From contig NZ_SUGA01000022.1 of assembly GCF_004963255.1 (NCBI RefSeq), positions 31,289 to 95,288 on the forward strand: DNA of 64,000 nt. The letters run 5' to 3'. Positions 45,333 through 53,705 of the stretch are shown here, piece after piece. The DNA is from Mesorhizobium sp. (GTDB taxonomy: Bacteria > Pseudomonadota > Alphaproteobacteria > Rhizobiales > Rhizobiaceae). The position numbers were made by a program, and so were the translations under genes. Position 1 is the stretch's first letter; each line of letters opens with the position of its first letter. The notes under the pieces are model-generated. The model was not told the origin of the DNA, searched no databases, and saw only the letters and a program-made list of their open reading frames with translations.

Positions 45333-46894
45333 TGAACTCCTCCCGCGGCTTGCAGCAGTTTCGGCTTCTTGCCGACCGCCAGCAAGAGCACGTTCTCCTG
45401 GCTGAAATCGTCCTTGTCGAGGATGCCGGAGATCTGCCCCTCATGCATGACCGCGATGCGGTCCGAGACGCCGATCACCTCTTCCATGTCGCTGGAGATC
45501 ATCAGCACGGCGACGCCGGCATCGGCCAGCGCCCGCATCAGCCCGTAGATTTCGGCCTTGGCGCCGATGTCGATGCCGCGCGTCGGCTCGTCGAGGATCA
45601 TCACCTTGGGATTCATCGCCAGCCATTTGGCGAGAACCACCTTCTGCTGGTTGCCGCCCGAGAGCGTGCCGGTTCGGGTCAGGACCGACGGCGCCTTGAT
45701 GCCGAGGTTCTTCTTCTGCTTTTCCGCCGTCGCAAGCTCGGCGCCGGGCGAGACCAGCGAGCGCCTGGCATGGGCCGGCAGGTTGGGCAGCGTAATGTTT
45801 TGTGCGATCGAGAGATCGAGCAATATGCCGGTGAGCTTGCGGTCCTCCGGCACCAGGAAGATGCCGTTCGCCACCGCGTCAGCGGCCGATCCGACATTGA
45901 GCGGCTTGCCGTCGAGCGTGACGCTGCCGGCCAAACGCTCGTCGATGCCGAACAGCACACGCGCGAGTTCGGTGCGGCCGGAGCCGACCAAGCCCGCGAG
46001 GCCGAGGATCTCCGCGCGCCTCAGCTCGATGCTGACCGGCCTGTCCGGATAGGTGCTGGTGCGGATCGCCTCGGCAGACAGCGCGACGCTGCCCGGCGCG
46101 CGCGTGGCTTCGCCCGCTTTCTCGCGCTCCTTCAGCATGCGGCCGATCATCAGCCTGACCATCTCGTCGTGATTGATCCGGTCCTTCGCCAGCGTGCCGG
46201 CCAGCGTGCCGTCGCGCAGCACCACGACGCGGTCGGCGACGCGCTCGATCTCATGCAGCCGGTGCGAAATGAAGATGACGCTGATGCCTTGCGCCTTCAG
46301 CCCCTTGATGACGTCGAGCAGCTTCTCGGTTTCCGCCATCGGCAAGCTGGAGGTCGGCTCGTCGAGGATCACAAGGCGGGCCCTGATCGACAGCGCCTTG
46401 GCGATCTCGACCATCTGCTGCTGGGCAAGCGACAGCGACGCGACCGGCGCGTCGGCCGAGAAATTGGCGCCGACGCGCTTCAGGAGCGGCGCCACCATGT
46501 CGCGCAGCTTGGCGCGGTCGACCAGCCTCAACGGCCCGGCCTTCAGCGGCTCGCGGCCGAAAAAGATGTTGGCGGCGACGTCGAGGTTTTCAAAAAGGTT
46601 CAATTCCTGGTGCACGAAAGCGATGCCGGAGCCGATGCTCTGCTCGACGGTCAGCCCGTCATGCGCGACGCCGTCGACGGTGATGGTGCCGCTGTCCGGC
46701 CGCGTCACGCCGCCTAGGATCTTCATCAGCGTCGACTTGCCGGCGCCGTTCTCGCCGACAAGGCCGATGACCTCGCCGGGCCGGACCTCCATAGAGAACC
46801 TGTCCAGCGCGACAACGCCCGGATAGGTCTTGCGCACGGCCTCGAGGCTCAGGAACGGAGCGGTGTCTGGGTGAGTGGTGTCGGTAGAGGTCAT
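45329..46894 (-). CDS. Sugar ABC transporter ATP-binding protein, RbsA type
   Basis: A 521-residue double ATPase. The first domain has GENGAGKSTLMKIL, SLAQQQMVEIAKAL and LVILDEPTSSLP; the second has GLVGSGRTELARVLFG, LSGGNQQKVVLAKWL and VMILDEPTRGIDIGAK. The start MTSTDTTHPD at 46894 is preferred; an upstream ATG at 46921 adds nine residues without a better ribosome site. It energises uptake of a pentose- or polyol-like sugar. Confidence 0.95.
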   Translation of the reverse strand: MTSTDTTHPDTAPFLSLEAVRKTYPGVVALDRFSMEVRPGEVIGLVGENGAGKSTLMKILGGVTRPDSGTITVDGVAHDGLTVEQSIGSGIAFVHQELNLFENLDVAANIFFGREPLKAGPLRLVDRAKLRDMVAPLLKRVGANFSADAPVASLSLAQQQMVEIAKALSIRARLVILDEPTSSLPMAETEKLLDVIKGLKAQGISVIFISHRLHEIERVADRVVVLRDGTLAGTLAKDRINHDEMVRLMIGRMLKEREKAGEATRAPGSVALSAEAIRTSTYPDRPVSIELRRAEILGLAGLVGSGRTELARVLFGIDERLAGSVTLDGKPLNVGSAADAVANGIFLVPEDRKLTGILLDLSIAQNITLPNLPAHARRSLVSPGAELATAEKQKKNLGIKAPSVLTRTGTLSGGNQQKVVLAKWLAMNPKVMILDEPTRGIDIGAKAEIYGLMRALADAGVAVLMISSDMEEVIGVSDRIAVMHEGQISGILDKDDFSQENVLLLAVGKKPKLLQAAGGVQ

Positions 46895-46956
46895 CGCGCC
46901 TGACAGCAGCCGGTGGGCCACAGACTGACCGGCCTTGGCGGGTCCGTCAATATGAA

Positions 46957-46986
46957 CGCCGGCTCAAGGAACCCCTTGAGCCGGCG
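46957..46986 (-). terminator. Intercistronic hairpin after the Rbs-type binding-protein gene
   Basis: Perfect 13-bp arms CGCCGGCTCAAGG and CCTTGAGCCGGCG with a 4-nt loop, 15 bp beyond the binding-protein stop. There is no strong T-run, so it may stabilise the upstream mRNA or attenuate weakly. Confidence 0.6.
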
Positions 46987-47000
46987 CAACTGTGCCGGGC

Positions 47001-47963
47001 TTACTTGCCCTGCATCGCCTTGAGGTTGGCGGCGTAGGCGTCGACATCATCCTTGCCGATGATCTTGGTCGGGATGATGATCAGGCCATTGGCCGGGATG
47101 CCTGACTTGTCGCCCTTGAGATAGGCGGCCATCAGCTTCATGCCCTGATAGGCCCACTCGAAGGGCTGCTGCACCACGGTGGCGGCGACGGTGCCTTCCT
47201 TGACGCCGCCCAGCGTGATCGGATCGTCGTCGAAGCCGACGACGGTGATCTGGCCGAGCTTGCCGGCGTCGCGCAGCGCTTCATAGATGCGCGGCGTGTT
47301 GTAGGAGTAGAAGCCGACCATGCAGGTGATGTCGGGGCTGGCGACCAGCGCGTCCTCGACATTCTTCTTGGCGCGCGCCTGGTCGATATCGTCGCCGCGC
47401 ACGTCGACCAGCTCGATCTTGCTGCCGGCGAGCCCATCCTTCATGCCCTGGATGCGCTCCTTGGCGTTGTCGGCGCCGAGCAGGCCGACGAAGCCGAGGC
47501 ACTTGCCGCCGTCCGGCATCGCCTTCTTGGCGATCTCGGCCGCCTGCTTGCCGGCATCGACGTTGGACGAGCCGATATAGGCGACACGCTTGGTCTGCGG
47601 CGCATCGGAGTCGGTGGTGAACAGCGCGGTTTCCGAGGCGATCTTGTTCAGCCCGTCGGTCGAGGTCTTGGGATCGACGGCCGAGACCATGATGCCCTTG
47701 ACGCCCGCCGTCACCAGGTCGTCCATCAGGCGCTGCTGGATGGCGACAGAGGACTGTTCCGGATATTTGAGCTCGAGATTGTAGTCGGGCAGTTCGCCCT
47801 GTGCCTTCTTCACACCGGCTTCCGCCGCCTTCCAGAAGTCTGACGCACCGTTGACGACGAAGGCCAGCGTCGGCTTGTCGTCCGCGCGGGCAACCGCCGT
47901 GGCCGCAAGCCCGATGAGCAGGGCCGCCGCGGCGACAGATGCGTTACGGATCATGGATTTCAT
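47001..47963 (-). CDS. Sugar ABC transporter substrate-binding protein, RbsB type
   Basis: A 320-residue protein with a signal peptide (MKSMIRNASVAAAALLIGLA, cleaved near ARADD). The cluster B type I fold is seen in LAFVVNGASDFWKAAEAGVKKA, GVKGIMVSAVDPKTSTDGLN, FTTDSDAPQTKRVAYIGSSN and ITVVGFDDDPITLGGVKEG. AAGGGAGG precedes the ATG. First gene of the operon; the ligand is unknown. Confidence 0.94.
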   Translation of the reverse strand: MKSMIRNASVAAAALLIGLAATAVARADDKPTLAFVVNGASDFWKAAEAGVKKAQGELPDYNLELKYPEQSSVAIQQRLMDDLVTAGVKGIMVSAVDPKTSTDGLNKIASETALFTTDSDAPQTKRVAYIGSSNVDAGKQAAEIAKKAMPDGGKCLGFVGLLGADNAKERIQGMKDGLAGSKIELVDVRGDDIDQARAKKNVEDALVASPDITCMVGFYSYNTPRIYEALRDAGKLGQITVVGFDDDPITLGGVKEGTVAATVVQQPFEWAYQGMKLMAAYLKGDKSGIPANGLIIIPTKIIGKDDVDAYAANLKAMQGK

Positions 47964-48590
47964 AGTTCAACCTCCCTTGTAGAACCTGACTGTAGAACTC
48001 GTCGCCGATGTCTCGGCCGCGGTCCGGACAACCCTCCTCCTCAAGGGTCTGGCGCAAAGGTCCGCCAACTTAAGAACGGTGCCGATCGGGCCGCGGTCGA
48101 GACACTAGACACTCATGCGGCGTTCGTAAATAGTCCGATTTGTCTGACATTTTCGTGAGAATGGATGCTGGCCCAAACCGGCGATAAAAGCCGGATTTTG
48201 AGCAAGCGTCCCTCGCACCTGCCACGCCGAACGGATGCCCGGACAGCCACGGCGAGTTGACAGTAGAACGCTTGCCGCTATTAGTAAAGACTATTAGTTA
48301 TGAAGCCGCGAGGCGCGCTTTCGAAGCGGAGGAGACGCTGGTCGAAGGACGCGCCGGAGAGTGAGGAGAGCGAGCGCGGCAAGGCTTGCTGCCGTGCGGA
48401 AAATGGCCGATTTGTCAGCATTGCTGACCTTGTTTGACTGGTTTCGTCGCGAAGCGGCGTAGCCGGCGATTTGGATGTCATGCCTGCTAATATATATTAG
48501 TTGGCGCAGTCTCGATAAACGCGACGGCCTCGACCATCTTGCCGTTACCGCCGCCTTTGCTCTAGAGCCGGCTGGGTTTGGGAAACGACC
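47964..48590. promoter_or_regulatory. Divergent control region between the Rbs-type operon and lacI-type gene
   Basis: 627 bp without a convincing gene. It holds a direct repeat CTATTAGT at 48278-48285 and 48291-48298 (13-bp spacing) and a 14-bp palindrome CTAATATATATTAG at 48487-48500. The repeats share TTAG/CTAA with the palindrome, so all may be operator half-sites. A 45-codon frame from ATG 48300 has no recognisable features. Confidence 0.45.
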
Positions 48591-49703
48591 ATGAGTGAAC
48601 CGACGGAACTGCGCGATCCTCCCGGAGCCTCCAGGCGCCGCAAGCCGGCCGCCAAGCCCAAGGGCCGTGTCACCATGACCGACATTGCGCGCGCAGCCGG
48701 CTGCTCGCAGGCGACGGTGTCGTTCGTGCTCAACAATTCGCCGGGGATCAGGTTGTCGCAGCAGACGCGCGACCGGGTGATCGAGGCGGCCAAGGCGCTC
48801 GGCTACTCGCCACCGGTCTTCTCGGCGCTCAGGCCGCCGGTGACGCCGTTCGAAGGCCTGGATGGCGTCATCGGGTTCGCGGTTGACCAGCTCGCCACCA
48901 GCCCCGAGGCGGTGGTCGCCATCGAGGGCGCGCGGCAGGCCTCGTGGAACGCCGGCAACGTGCTCCTGGTGGCGCAGACCATGGGCGATTCGGTGATGGA
49001 GCCGCGCGCCATCCAGGCGCTGACCAGGCGCGGCATCTCGGCGCTGATCTACATGACCATCTTCACGCGCGAGATCACGGCGCCCGATTTCCTCTACAGC
49101 CTCGAGATCCCCGTCATCCTGCTCAATTGCTACACCGCCGACTATGCCTTCCCGGCCGTGGTTCCCTCCGAGATCGCCGGCGGCCAGAGCGCGACCAGGC
49201 ACCTGATCGCGCACGGCCATCGCCGCATCGCCACCATCACCGGCGAGCCGTGGATGCAGGCCGCGCAGGATCGGCTCAAGGGCTACCGCCGCGCTCTGGC
49301 CACCGCCGACATCCCGTTCGACCCGGAGCTGGTGGTCGAGGGCGACTGGTCGGCCAGCGCCGGCTATGCCGCGACGGTGAAGCTGCTCGGGCTAAAGGAG
49401 CGTCCGACCGCGATCTTCTGCCAGAACGACCGCACGGCGATCGGCTGCTACGAGGCGCTGAAGGAAGCCGGCCTGCATATCCCGCAGGACATTTCGGTGG
49501 TCGGCTATGACGACGAGGAGATCGCGCGCCATCTGTTCCCGCCGCTAACCACTTCGATCCTGCCGCATCTGGCGATGGGCCAATGGGCGATCGAGCAGCT
49601 CGAAACCCCGCCGACGCCCGGCCGCGGCCGCTATCCCATCACCAAGCTGGAGTGCCCGCTGGTGGAGCGGGAGTCGGTCTCGACCGTGAAATCGCCTACA
49701 TAA
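48591..49703 (+). CDS. LacI family transcriptional regulator
   Basis: A 370-residue regulator with a basic N-terminal extension (SRRRKPAAKPKGR) and the LacI helix-turn-helix VTMTDIARAAGCSQATVSFVLNNSPG, then the hinge ARDRV-like segment RDRVIEAAKALGYSPP. The effector domain resembles periplasmic binding proteins (GFAVDQLATSPEAVVAIEGARQ, AIFCQNDRTAIGCYEALKEAGL, DISVVGYDDEEIARHLFPPLTT). It is divergent from the Rbs-type transporter and probably represses it until the sugar binds. Confidence 0.93.
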   Translation: MSEPTELRDPPGASRRRKPAAKPKGRVTMTDIARAAGCSQATVSFVLNNSPGIRLSQQTRDRVIEAAKALGYSPPVFSALRPPVTPFEGLDGVIGFAVDQLATSPEAVVAIEGARQASWNAGNVLLVAQTMGDSVMEPRAIQALTRRGISALIYMTIFTREITAPDFLYSLEIPVILLNCYTADYAFPAVVPSEIAGGQSATRHLIAHGHRRIATITGEPWMQAAQDRLKGYRRALATADIPFDPELVVEGDWSASAGYAATVKLLGLKERPTAIFCQNDRTAIGCYEALKEAGLHIPQDISVVGYDDEEIARHLFPPLTTSILPHLAMGQWAIEQLETPPTPGRGRYPITKLECPLVERESVSTVKSPT

Positions 49704-49805
49704 GCGCCGACCCGTTCCGGCTGCCTTTGCCATCTTGCAAATTGACTAGCGCCTATGCAGCAGTTGCGCCGTCGTTTAGCTTAAGCTCATAAATGGGAGG
49801 CTCCG

Positions 49806-50606
49806 ATGACGTCCACCTTCACCGTCCATGCCGCATCCGGTTATGAGCAGCTCATGGGGCGCTGGAGCCAAAGGCTCGCGCCCAAATTCATCGACTTCGC
49901 CGGTCTGGCCGCCGGCGAGACAATCCTCGACGTCGGCTGCGGCACCGGGAGCCTGACCTTCGAGCTGGCGAAATCGGCCGATCTTGCCGAGATCCAGGCC
50001 ATCGATTTTTCCCCGGTCTTCGTCGCGGCGGCAAAGGAGAAAAACACCGATCCGCGCATCACCATCAGCCAGGCCGATGCCACGGCGCTGCCTTTCGCGG
50101 ACAATGCATTCGACCGCGCGCTGGCGCTGCTGGTGCTGCATTTCGTGCCCGAGGCCGGCAAGGCGGTGGCCGAGATGCGCCGGGTGGTGCGACCGGGCGG
50201 CGTGGTCGCCGCGGTGGTCTGGGACCATTACGGCGGCATGACCGGCATGCGCATGATGATCGACACGATTGCCGCGCTCAGCGAAAGCGGACGACAGATG
50301 CGCAGCCGCTACTGCTTCCAGCCGATGATGCAGCCGGGCGAGATGAAGCGGACCTTTGTCGAACAGGGTCTCCTCGAGGTCACCGAGGCCGAGCTGATGA
50401 TCCGCATGGACTACGCGGATTTCGACGACCTCTGGGCGCCGATCGGCGCCGGAGAAGGCCCGCTCGGCAAATACATCACCACACTGGATACGACCGAGCG
50501 GCAGCGTGTCGAGGCCGCCATGCGCGATGCCTATCAGGCCGGCCGGCCCGACGGCCCGCGATCCTTCGCCAATGTCGCCTGGGCCTGCCGCGGCATCGTG
50601 CCCTGA
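49806..50606 (+). CDS. Class I SAM-dependent methyltransferase
   Basis: A 266-residue methyltransferase of the UbiE/type 11 group. Motif I is ILDVGCGTGSLTFELAK, motif II AIDFSPVFVAAAKEKN, and motif III-IV ADATALPFADNAFDRALALLVLHFVPE. MRRVVRPGGVVAAVVWDHYGG follows. GGGAGG precedes the ATG. The substrate is unknown; the genes around it do not define a pathway. It converges on the WYL regulator with a 15-bp gap. Confidence 0.9.
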   Translation: MTSTFTVHAASGYEQLMGRWSQRLAPKFIDFAGLAAGETILDVGCGTGSLTFELAKSADLAEIQAIDFSPVFVAAAKEKNTDPRITISQADATALPFADNAFDRALALLVLHFVPEAGKAVAEMRRVVRPGGVVAAVVWDHYGGMTGMRMMIDTIAALSESGRQMRSRYCFQPMMQPGEMKRTFVEQGLLEVTEAELMIRMDYADFDDLWAPIGAGEGPLGKYITTLDTTERQRVEAAMRDAYQAGRPDGPRSFANVAWACRGIVP

Positions 50607-50621
50607 AGCCGGGGCAGCGCC

Positions 50622-51323
50622 TCAGTTGCCGCCGGCCGCGGCATTGATTTCCCAGCCGTCGACCCAGACCTGCCGCAGCCGGTCGCCCTCGCCCTTGAAC
50701 CACAGGTTCGTTGGCCGGCAATCCTCGATGCGGTCGCTGCGGAAATTGCGGATGGCCTGGCGCAATTCGCACCAGGCGACGATGTTGGCGGTCTCGGCAT
50801 AATAGATCAGCGCGACCGGACGGATGATGCGCTCGCTCGCCCGTCCCGCCTCGTCGCGGTAGGAGAGAGCGAGCTTCTCCTCGTCGCGGATGGCGCGGCG
50901 GACCTGCGCAAGGTCGACGGCGGAAGCGGAAGGCGCCGCAAAACCCCAGGCGTGAAGGGCGTTGGCGTCGAGGGTCTGCCGCAAGGGCGGCGGCACGGCG
51001 CCGGCGATCTTGGCACCGACGCGTTTCGCCGCCTGCTTCAACTCGGCGTCGCCGGTGCGCTCGAGCAGCGCCAGCGACAGCACGATCGCTTCCATCTCCT
51101 CGATGGAAAACATCAGCGGCGGCAGGTCGAAGCCGGGACGCAGGATGTAGCCAATGCCGCGCCCGCCCTCGATCGGCACGCGCATCGCCTGCAGCGCGGC
51201 AATGTCACGATAGATAGAGCGCACCGTGACTTCCAGTTGTCCGGCCATCGCAGCGGCGGTCACCGGTTTTCTGGCCAGACGCAGGATCTGGATGATCTCG
51301 AACAGGCGCGAAGCCTTGCGCAT
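50622..51323 (-). CDS. YafY-type HTH/WYL-domain regulator
   Basis: A 233-residue regulator. The start MRKASRLFEIIQILRLARK at 51323 opens an HTH_11 domain (VTAAAMAGQLEVTVRSIYRDIAAL), then GGRGIGYILRPGFDLPPL. The C-terminal WYL-like domain, RRAIRDEEKLALSYRDEAG...RPVALIYYAETANIVAWCELR, binds ligands or nucleic acid ends. It is divergent from a LysE-type exporter across 126 bp and may control it. Confidence 0.9.
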   Translation of the reverse strand: MRKASRLFEIIQILRLARKPVTAAAMAGQLEVTVRSIYRDIAALQAMRVPIEGGRGIGYILRPGFDLPPLMFSIEEMEAIVLSLALLERTGDAELKQAAKRVGAKIAGAVPPPLRQTLDANALHAWGFAAPSASAVDLAQVRRAIRDEEKLALSYRDEAGRASERIIRPVALIYYAETANIVAWCELRQAIRNFRSDRIEDCRPTNLWFKGEGDRLRQVWVDGWEINAAAGGN

Positions 51324-51449
51324 TTTTCCACTCAACCGAAACGCAACTGACACATCCTCGTCAGTTGGCGTGACCTATAGGGCCGCCTATACGCTTCAAA
51401 AATCAACAGATTCCTTTTTGCCCGGCGGGCGAAGCGACAGGCAACTGAC

Positions 51450-52085
51450 ATGAGCTACGCTGAAAACCTCTGGCTGTTCTTCGTGCTTCTGTTCGGCATC
51501 ATCGCCGTTCCAGGCATGGACATGCTGTTCGTGCTCGCCAATGCGCTGACCGGCGGCAGCAATCGAGGTCTGGCGGCGACCGCTGGCATCATGCTGGGCG
51601 GCGCGGTGCACACGCTGAACGGGGCGATTGGGGTCGGCCTGCTCATGCATTTCGTGCCGGTCCTGTTCACGCCGCTGCTGGTCGCCGGCGCCGCCTATAT
51701 GGCCTATATCGGCATTTCGCTGATGCGCAGCTCGATCACCGTCGGCGATGATGGGCCCACGGGGAGCCGCTCGGCCTGGAAAGCGTTTCGCCAGGGTCTG
51801 GTCACCTGCCTGATCAATCCGAAGGCCTATCTCTTCATCCTTGCCGTCTATCCGCAATTCCTGAAGCCGGCTTACGGTCCGATCTGGATGCAGGCGACGA
51901 TCATGGGATTGCTGACGGTCGCCACACAGGCGGCGATCTATGGCGGGCTTGCCGTCACCGCCGGCCGCAGCCGGGGGCTGCTGGTCGACAATCCGCAGGC
52001 GACCATACTTGCAGGCCGTGCCGCAGGGCTGCTGCTGTTTGCCGTTTCAATATTTACGGCCTGGGAAGGATTGAGGGCGGCGTGA
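51450..52085 (+). CDS. LysE/RhtB family amino-acid exporter
   Basis: A 211-residue membrane protein with six helices. The family core is FVLLFGIIAVPGMDMLFVLANALTGG (PGxDxL), then GIMLGGAVHTLNGAIGVG and LVTCLINPKAYLFILAVYPQFL (NPK motif). It exports amino acids or homoserine lactone-like compounds by proton exchange. Divergent from the WYL regulator, it converges on the DAHP synthase gene. Confidence 0.92.
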   Translation: MSYAENLWLFFVLLFGIIAVPGMDMLFVLANALTGGSNRGLAATAGIMLGGAVHTLNGAIGVGLLMHFVPVLFTPLLVAGAAYMAYIGISLMRSSITVGDDGPTGSRSAWKAFRQGLVTCLINPKAYLFILAVYPQFLKPAYGPIWMQATIMGLLTVATQAAIYGGLAVTAGRSRGLLVDNPQATILAGRAAGLLLFAVSIFTAWEGLRAA

Positions 52086-52106
52086 CCGCCGCCCTCTCCA
52101 TTGGGC

Positions 52107-53198
52107 TTATGCCGCGCCCTGACGGCTGGCGAGCATTTCGCGCTTCACCGACCGGCGCCATTCGACAGCGCCGGCGAGGCCATGCAGCACGGTCTCCGTG
52201 GTCGCCCAGTCGATGCAGCCGTCGGTGATGCTCTGGCCGTAGACGAGCGGCTTGCCGGGCACGACGTCCTGGCGGCCGGCGACGAGATTGCTCTCGATCA
52301 TGACGCCGATGATGCGCTCGTCGCCCGCTGCGACCTGACCCGCCACATCATGCGCTACCTTGGGCTGGTTCTCCGGCTTCTTGGCGCTGTTGGCGTGGCT
52401 GACATCGATCATCAGCCGCGGCGCGACGCCGATGCGGCCGAGCTCGGCGGCGGCGGCATCGACGCTTGCGGCATCGTAGTTCGGCTGAATGCCGCCGCGC
52501 AGGATCACATGGCAATCCTCATTGCCGGTGGTCGCCGCAATCGCGCTGCGGCCGCCCTTGGTCACCGCCATGAAATGATGCGGTTGCGCCGCCGATTTCA
52601 CCGCCTCGCCGGCGATCCTGAGGTTGCCGTCGGTGCCGTTCTTGAAACCGACCGGGCAGGACAGGCCCGAGGCCAGCTCGCGATGGATCTGGCTTTCGGT
52701 GGTGCGCGCGCCGATGGCGCCCCAGGCGACGAGGTCGGCGATGTATTGCGGGATCGTCATGTCGAGGAACTCGGTCGCCGCCGGCAGGCCGAGATTGTTG
52801 ACGGCCGACAGCACATTGCGCGCCATGCGCAGGCCCTTCTCGATGTTGAAGCTGCCGTCGAGATCGGGATCGTTGATCAGCCCCTTCCAGCCGACCGTGG
52901 TGCGCGGCTTCTCGAAATAGACGCGCATGACGATCTCGAGCCGGTCGGACAGGGCCTCGCGCAGCGCCGCCAGACGGCTGGCATAGTCAACGGCCGCGAC
53001 CGGATCGTGGATGGAACAAGGGCCGACGATGACAAGCAGTCGATCGTCGGCCCCGGTAAGGATCGAATGGATGGCGTTGCGCGAAGCGGCAACGGTGCGC
53101 GTCGCGGTGAGCGAGCGCGGTATCTCGCGCATCACCTCGTCGGGCGTGCTCAGGGCTCTGATTTCGGTGACCCGAAGGTCGTCTGTGGTGGTCAACAC
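52107..53198 (-). CDS. aroG: Class I 3-deoxy-7-phosphoheptulonate synthase (DAHP synthase)
   Basis: A 363-residue enzyme of the E. coli AroF/G/H type, which condenses PEP and erythrose 4-phosphate to start aromatic amino-acid synthesis. Catalytic blocks are VIVGPCSIHDPVAA, VYFEKPRTTVGWKGLINDP, GARTTESQIHRELASGLSCPVGFKNGTDG, LRGG and MIDVSHANSAKKPENQ. The GTG at 53198 is the likely start, 9 bp after AGGAG; the frame is open upstream through the terminator stem but lacks an ATG. Expression is very probably controlled by the attenuator leader at 53239-53373. Rhizobia usually rely on a class II enzyme, so this is a second, regulated isoform. Confidence 0.94.
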   Translation of the reverse strand: MLTTTDDLRVTEIRALSTPDEVMREIPRSLTATRTVAASRNAIHSILTGADDRLLVIVGPCSIHDPVAAVDYASRLAALREALSDRLEIVMRVYFEKPRTTVGWKGLINDPDLDGSFNIEKGLRMARNVLSAVNNLGLPAATEFLDMTIPQYIADLVAWGAIGARTTESQIHRELASGLSCPVGFKNGTDGNLRIAGEAVKSAAQPHHFMAVTKGGRSAIAATTGNEDCHVILRGGIQPNYDAASVDAAAAELGRIGVAPRLMIDVSHANSAKKPENQPKVAHDVAGQVAAGDERIIGVMIESNLVAGRQDVVPGKPLVYGQSITDGCIDWATTETVLHGLAGAVEWRRSVKREMLASRQGAA

Positions 53199-53238
53199 GG
53201 CTTTCTGCTCCTGGTTTAGGAGACCTGCCGGCTGAAAC

Positions 53239-53262
53239 AAAAAAGCCGCCAGGTCTGGCGGC
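53239..53262 (-). terminator. Attenuator terminator before aroG
   Basis: On the minus strand GCCGCCAG (53262-53255), a 2-nt loop and CTGGCGGC (53252-53245) are followed by TTTTTT (53244-53239). It ends about 40 bp before the aroG start, a premature-termination site. Confidence 0.88.
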
Positions 53263-53286
53263 TTGTCGGATTTTGATCTGGAGTTT

Positions 53287-53373
53287 TCAGATCGAGCGCA
53301 ATCCTCCCGCCGCCAGCGAGCTACCGTAGCTAAAGTACCAAAACGAGGCGGTCAGGTGGATCATGCGGGTCAT
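53287..53373 (-). CDS. Aromatic amino-acid leader peptide of aroG
   Basis: A 28-codon frame, MTRMIHLTASFWYFSYGSSL then AAGGLRSI and TGA. Codons 11-16 are Phe-Trp-Tyr-Phe-Ser-Tyr, the end products of the pathway the downstream enzyme starts. The leader's codons 20-22 contain CTGGCGGC (53316-53309), identical to the 3' arm of the terminator and therefore complementary to its 5' arm. Stalling at the aromatic codons would leave this segment free to form an antiterminator; complete translation would cover it and let the terminator form. The upstream ribosome site is weak, and ATGA overlap with a short upstream frame is possible. Confidence 0.85.
   Translation of the reverse strand: MTRMIHLTASFWYFSYGSSLAAGGLRSI
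53309..53316 (-). promoter_or_regulatory. Antiterminator strand in the aroG leader
   Basis: CTGGCGGC can pair with GCCGCCAG at 53262-53255 (8 of 8 positions), excluding the terminator. An upstream ACCGCC within leader codons 8-9 can pair with GGCGG of this segment as a protector stem. Confidence 0.75.
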
Positions 53374-53424
53374 ATAGTCGATGCGAGGGCGGTTGTCACG
53401 TGTGTCTTAAGGGTGCGCATTGTC

Positions 53425-53705
53425 TCAGCTTGCAATGTGCTCGTGGCCCTGGGGAAACCAGATGCCACGCCGAAGCCAGTTCGCCCCACCCAAATTGGGT
53501 AGCACGTGGTTCTGATCGAGATCATTGATGTCCTCGATGATCTTGATGCTGCTGGCACTTTTGGACGGGAAGGTAAGCGCGAAGAGCTGTAGGGCGTCGG
53601 CTTCCGACCGCGCCGTGACGCCAACGCCAAGGTGACGCGCTTATCGTGATCCAATATGGATACATCGAGAGGTTTTCCTGCGACAATGGCGGCGCCCCTG
53701 ATCAT
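53425..53705 (-). pseudogene. Frameshifted remnant of a conserved hypothetical gene
   Basis: The segment begins with an ATG overlapping the vapC stop (MIRGAAIVAGKPLDVSILDH). After DKRVTL the sensible reading moves to another frame, GVGVTARSEADALQLF, then IIEDINDLDQNHVLPNLGG and NWLRRGIWFPQGHEHIAS before a stop at 53427-53425. One extra base between TTG and GGC would restore a single frame reading RVTLGVGVTARSE, so a 1-bp deletion is likely. The reconstructed text looks like a small rhizobial hypothetical family, from memory. It fills most of the 503-bp gap upstream of aroG. Confidence 0.45.

Noticed and set aside
48300..48437. 45-codon plus-strand frame in the gap before the LacI-type gene
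   Set aside because: It has no ribosome site or recognisable features and lies in a regulatory region.
48294..49220. 308-codon minus-strand frame over the LacI-type gene
   Set aside because: It is antisense to a gene with clear HTH and effector domains and lacks motifs of its own.
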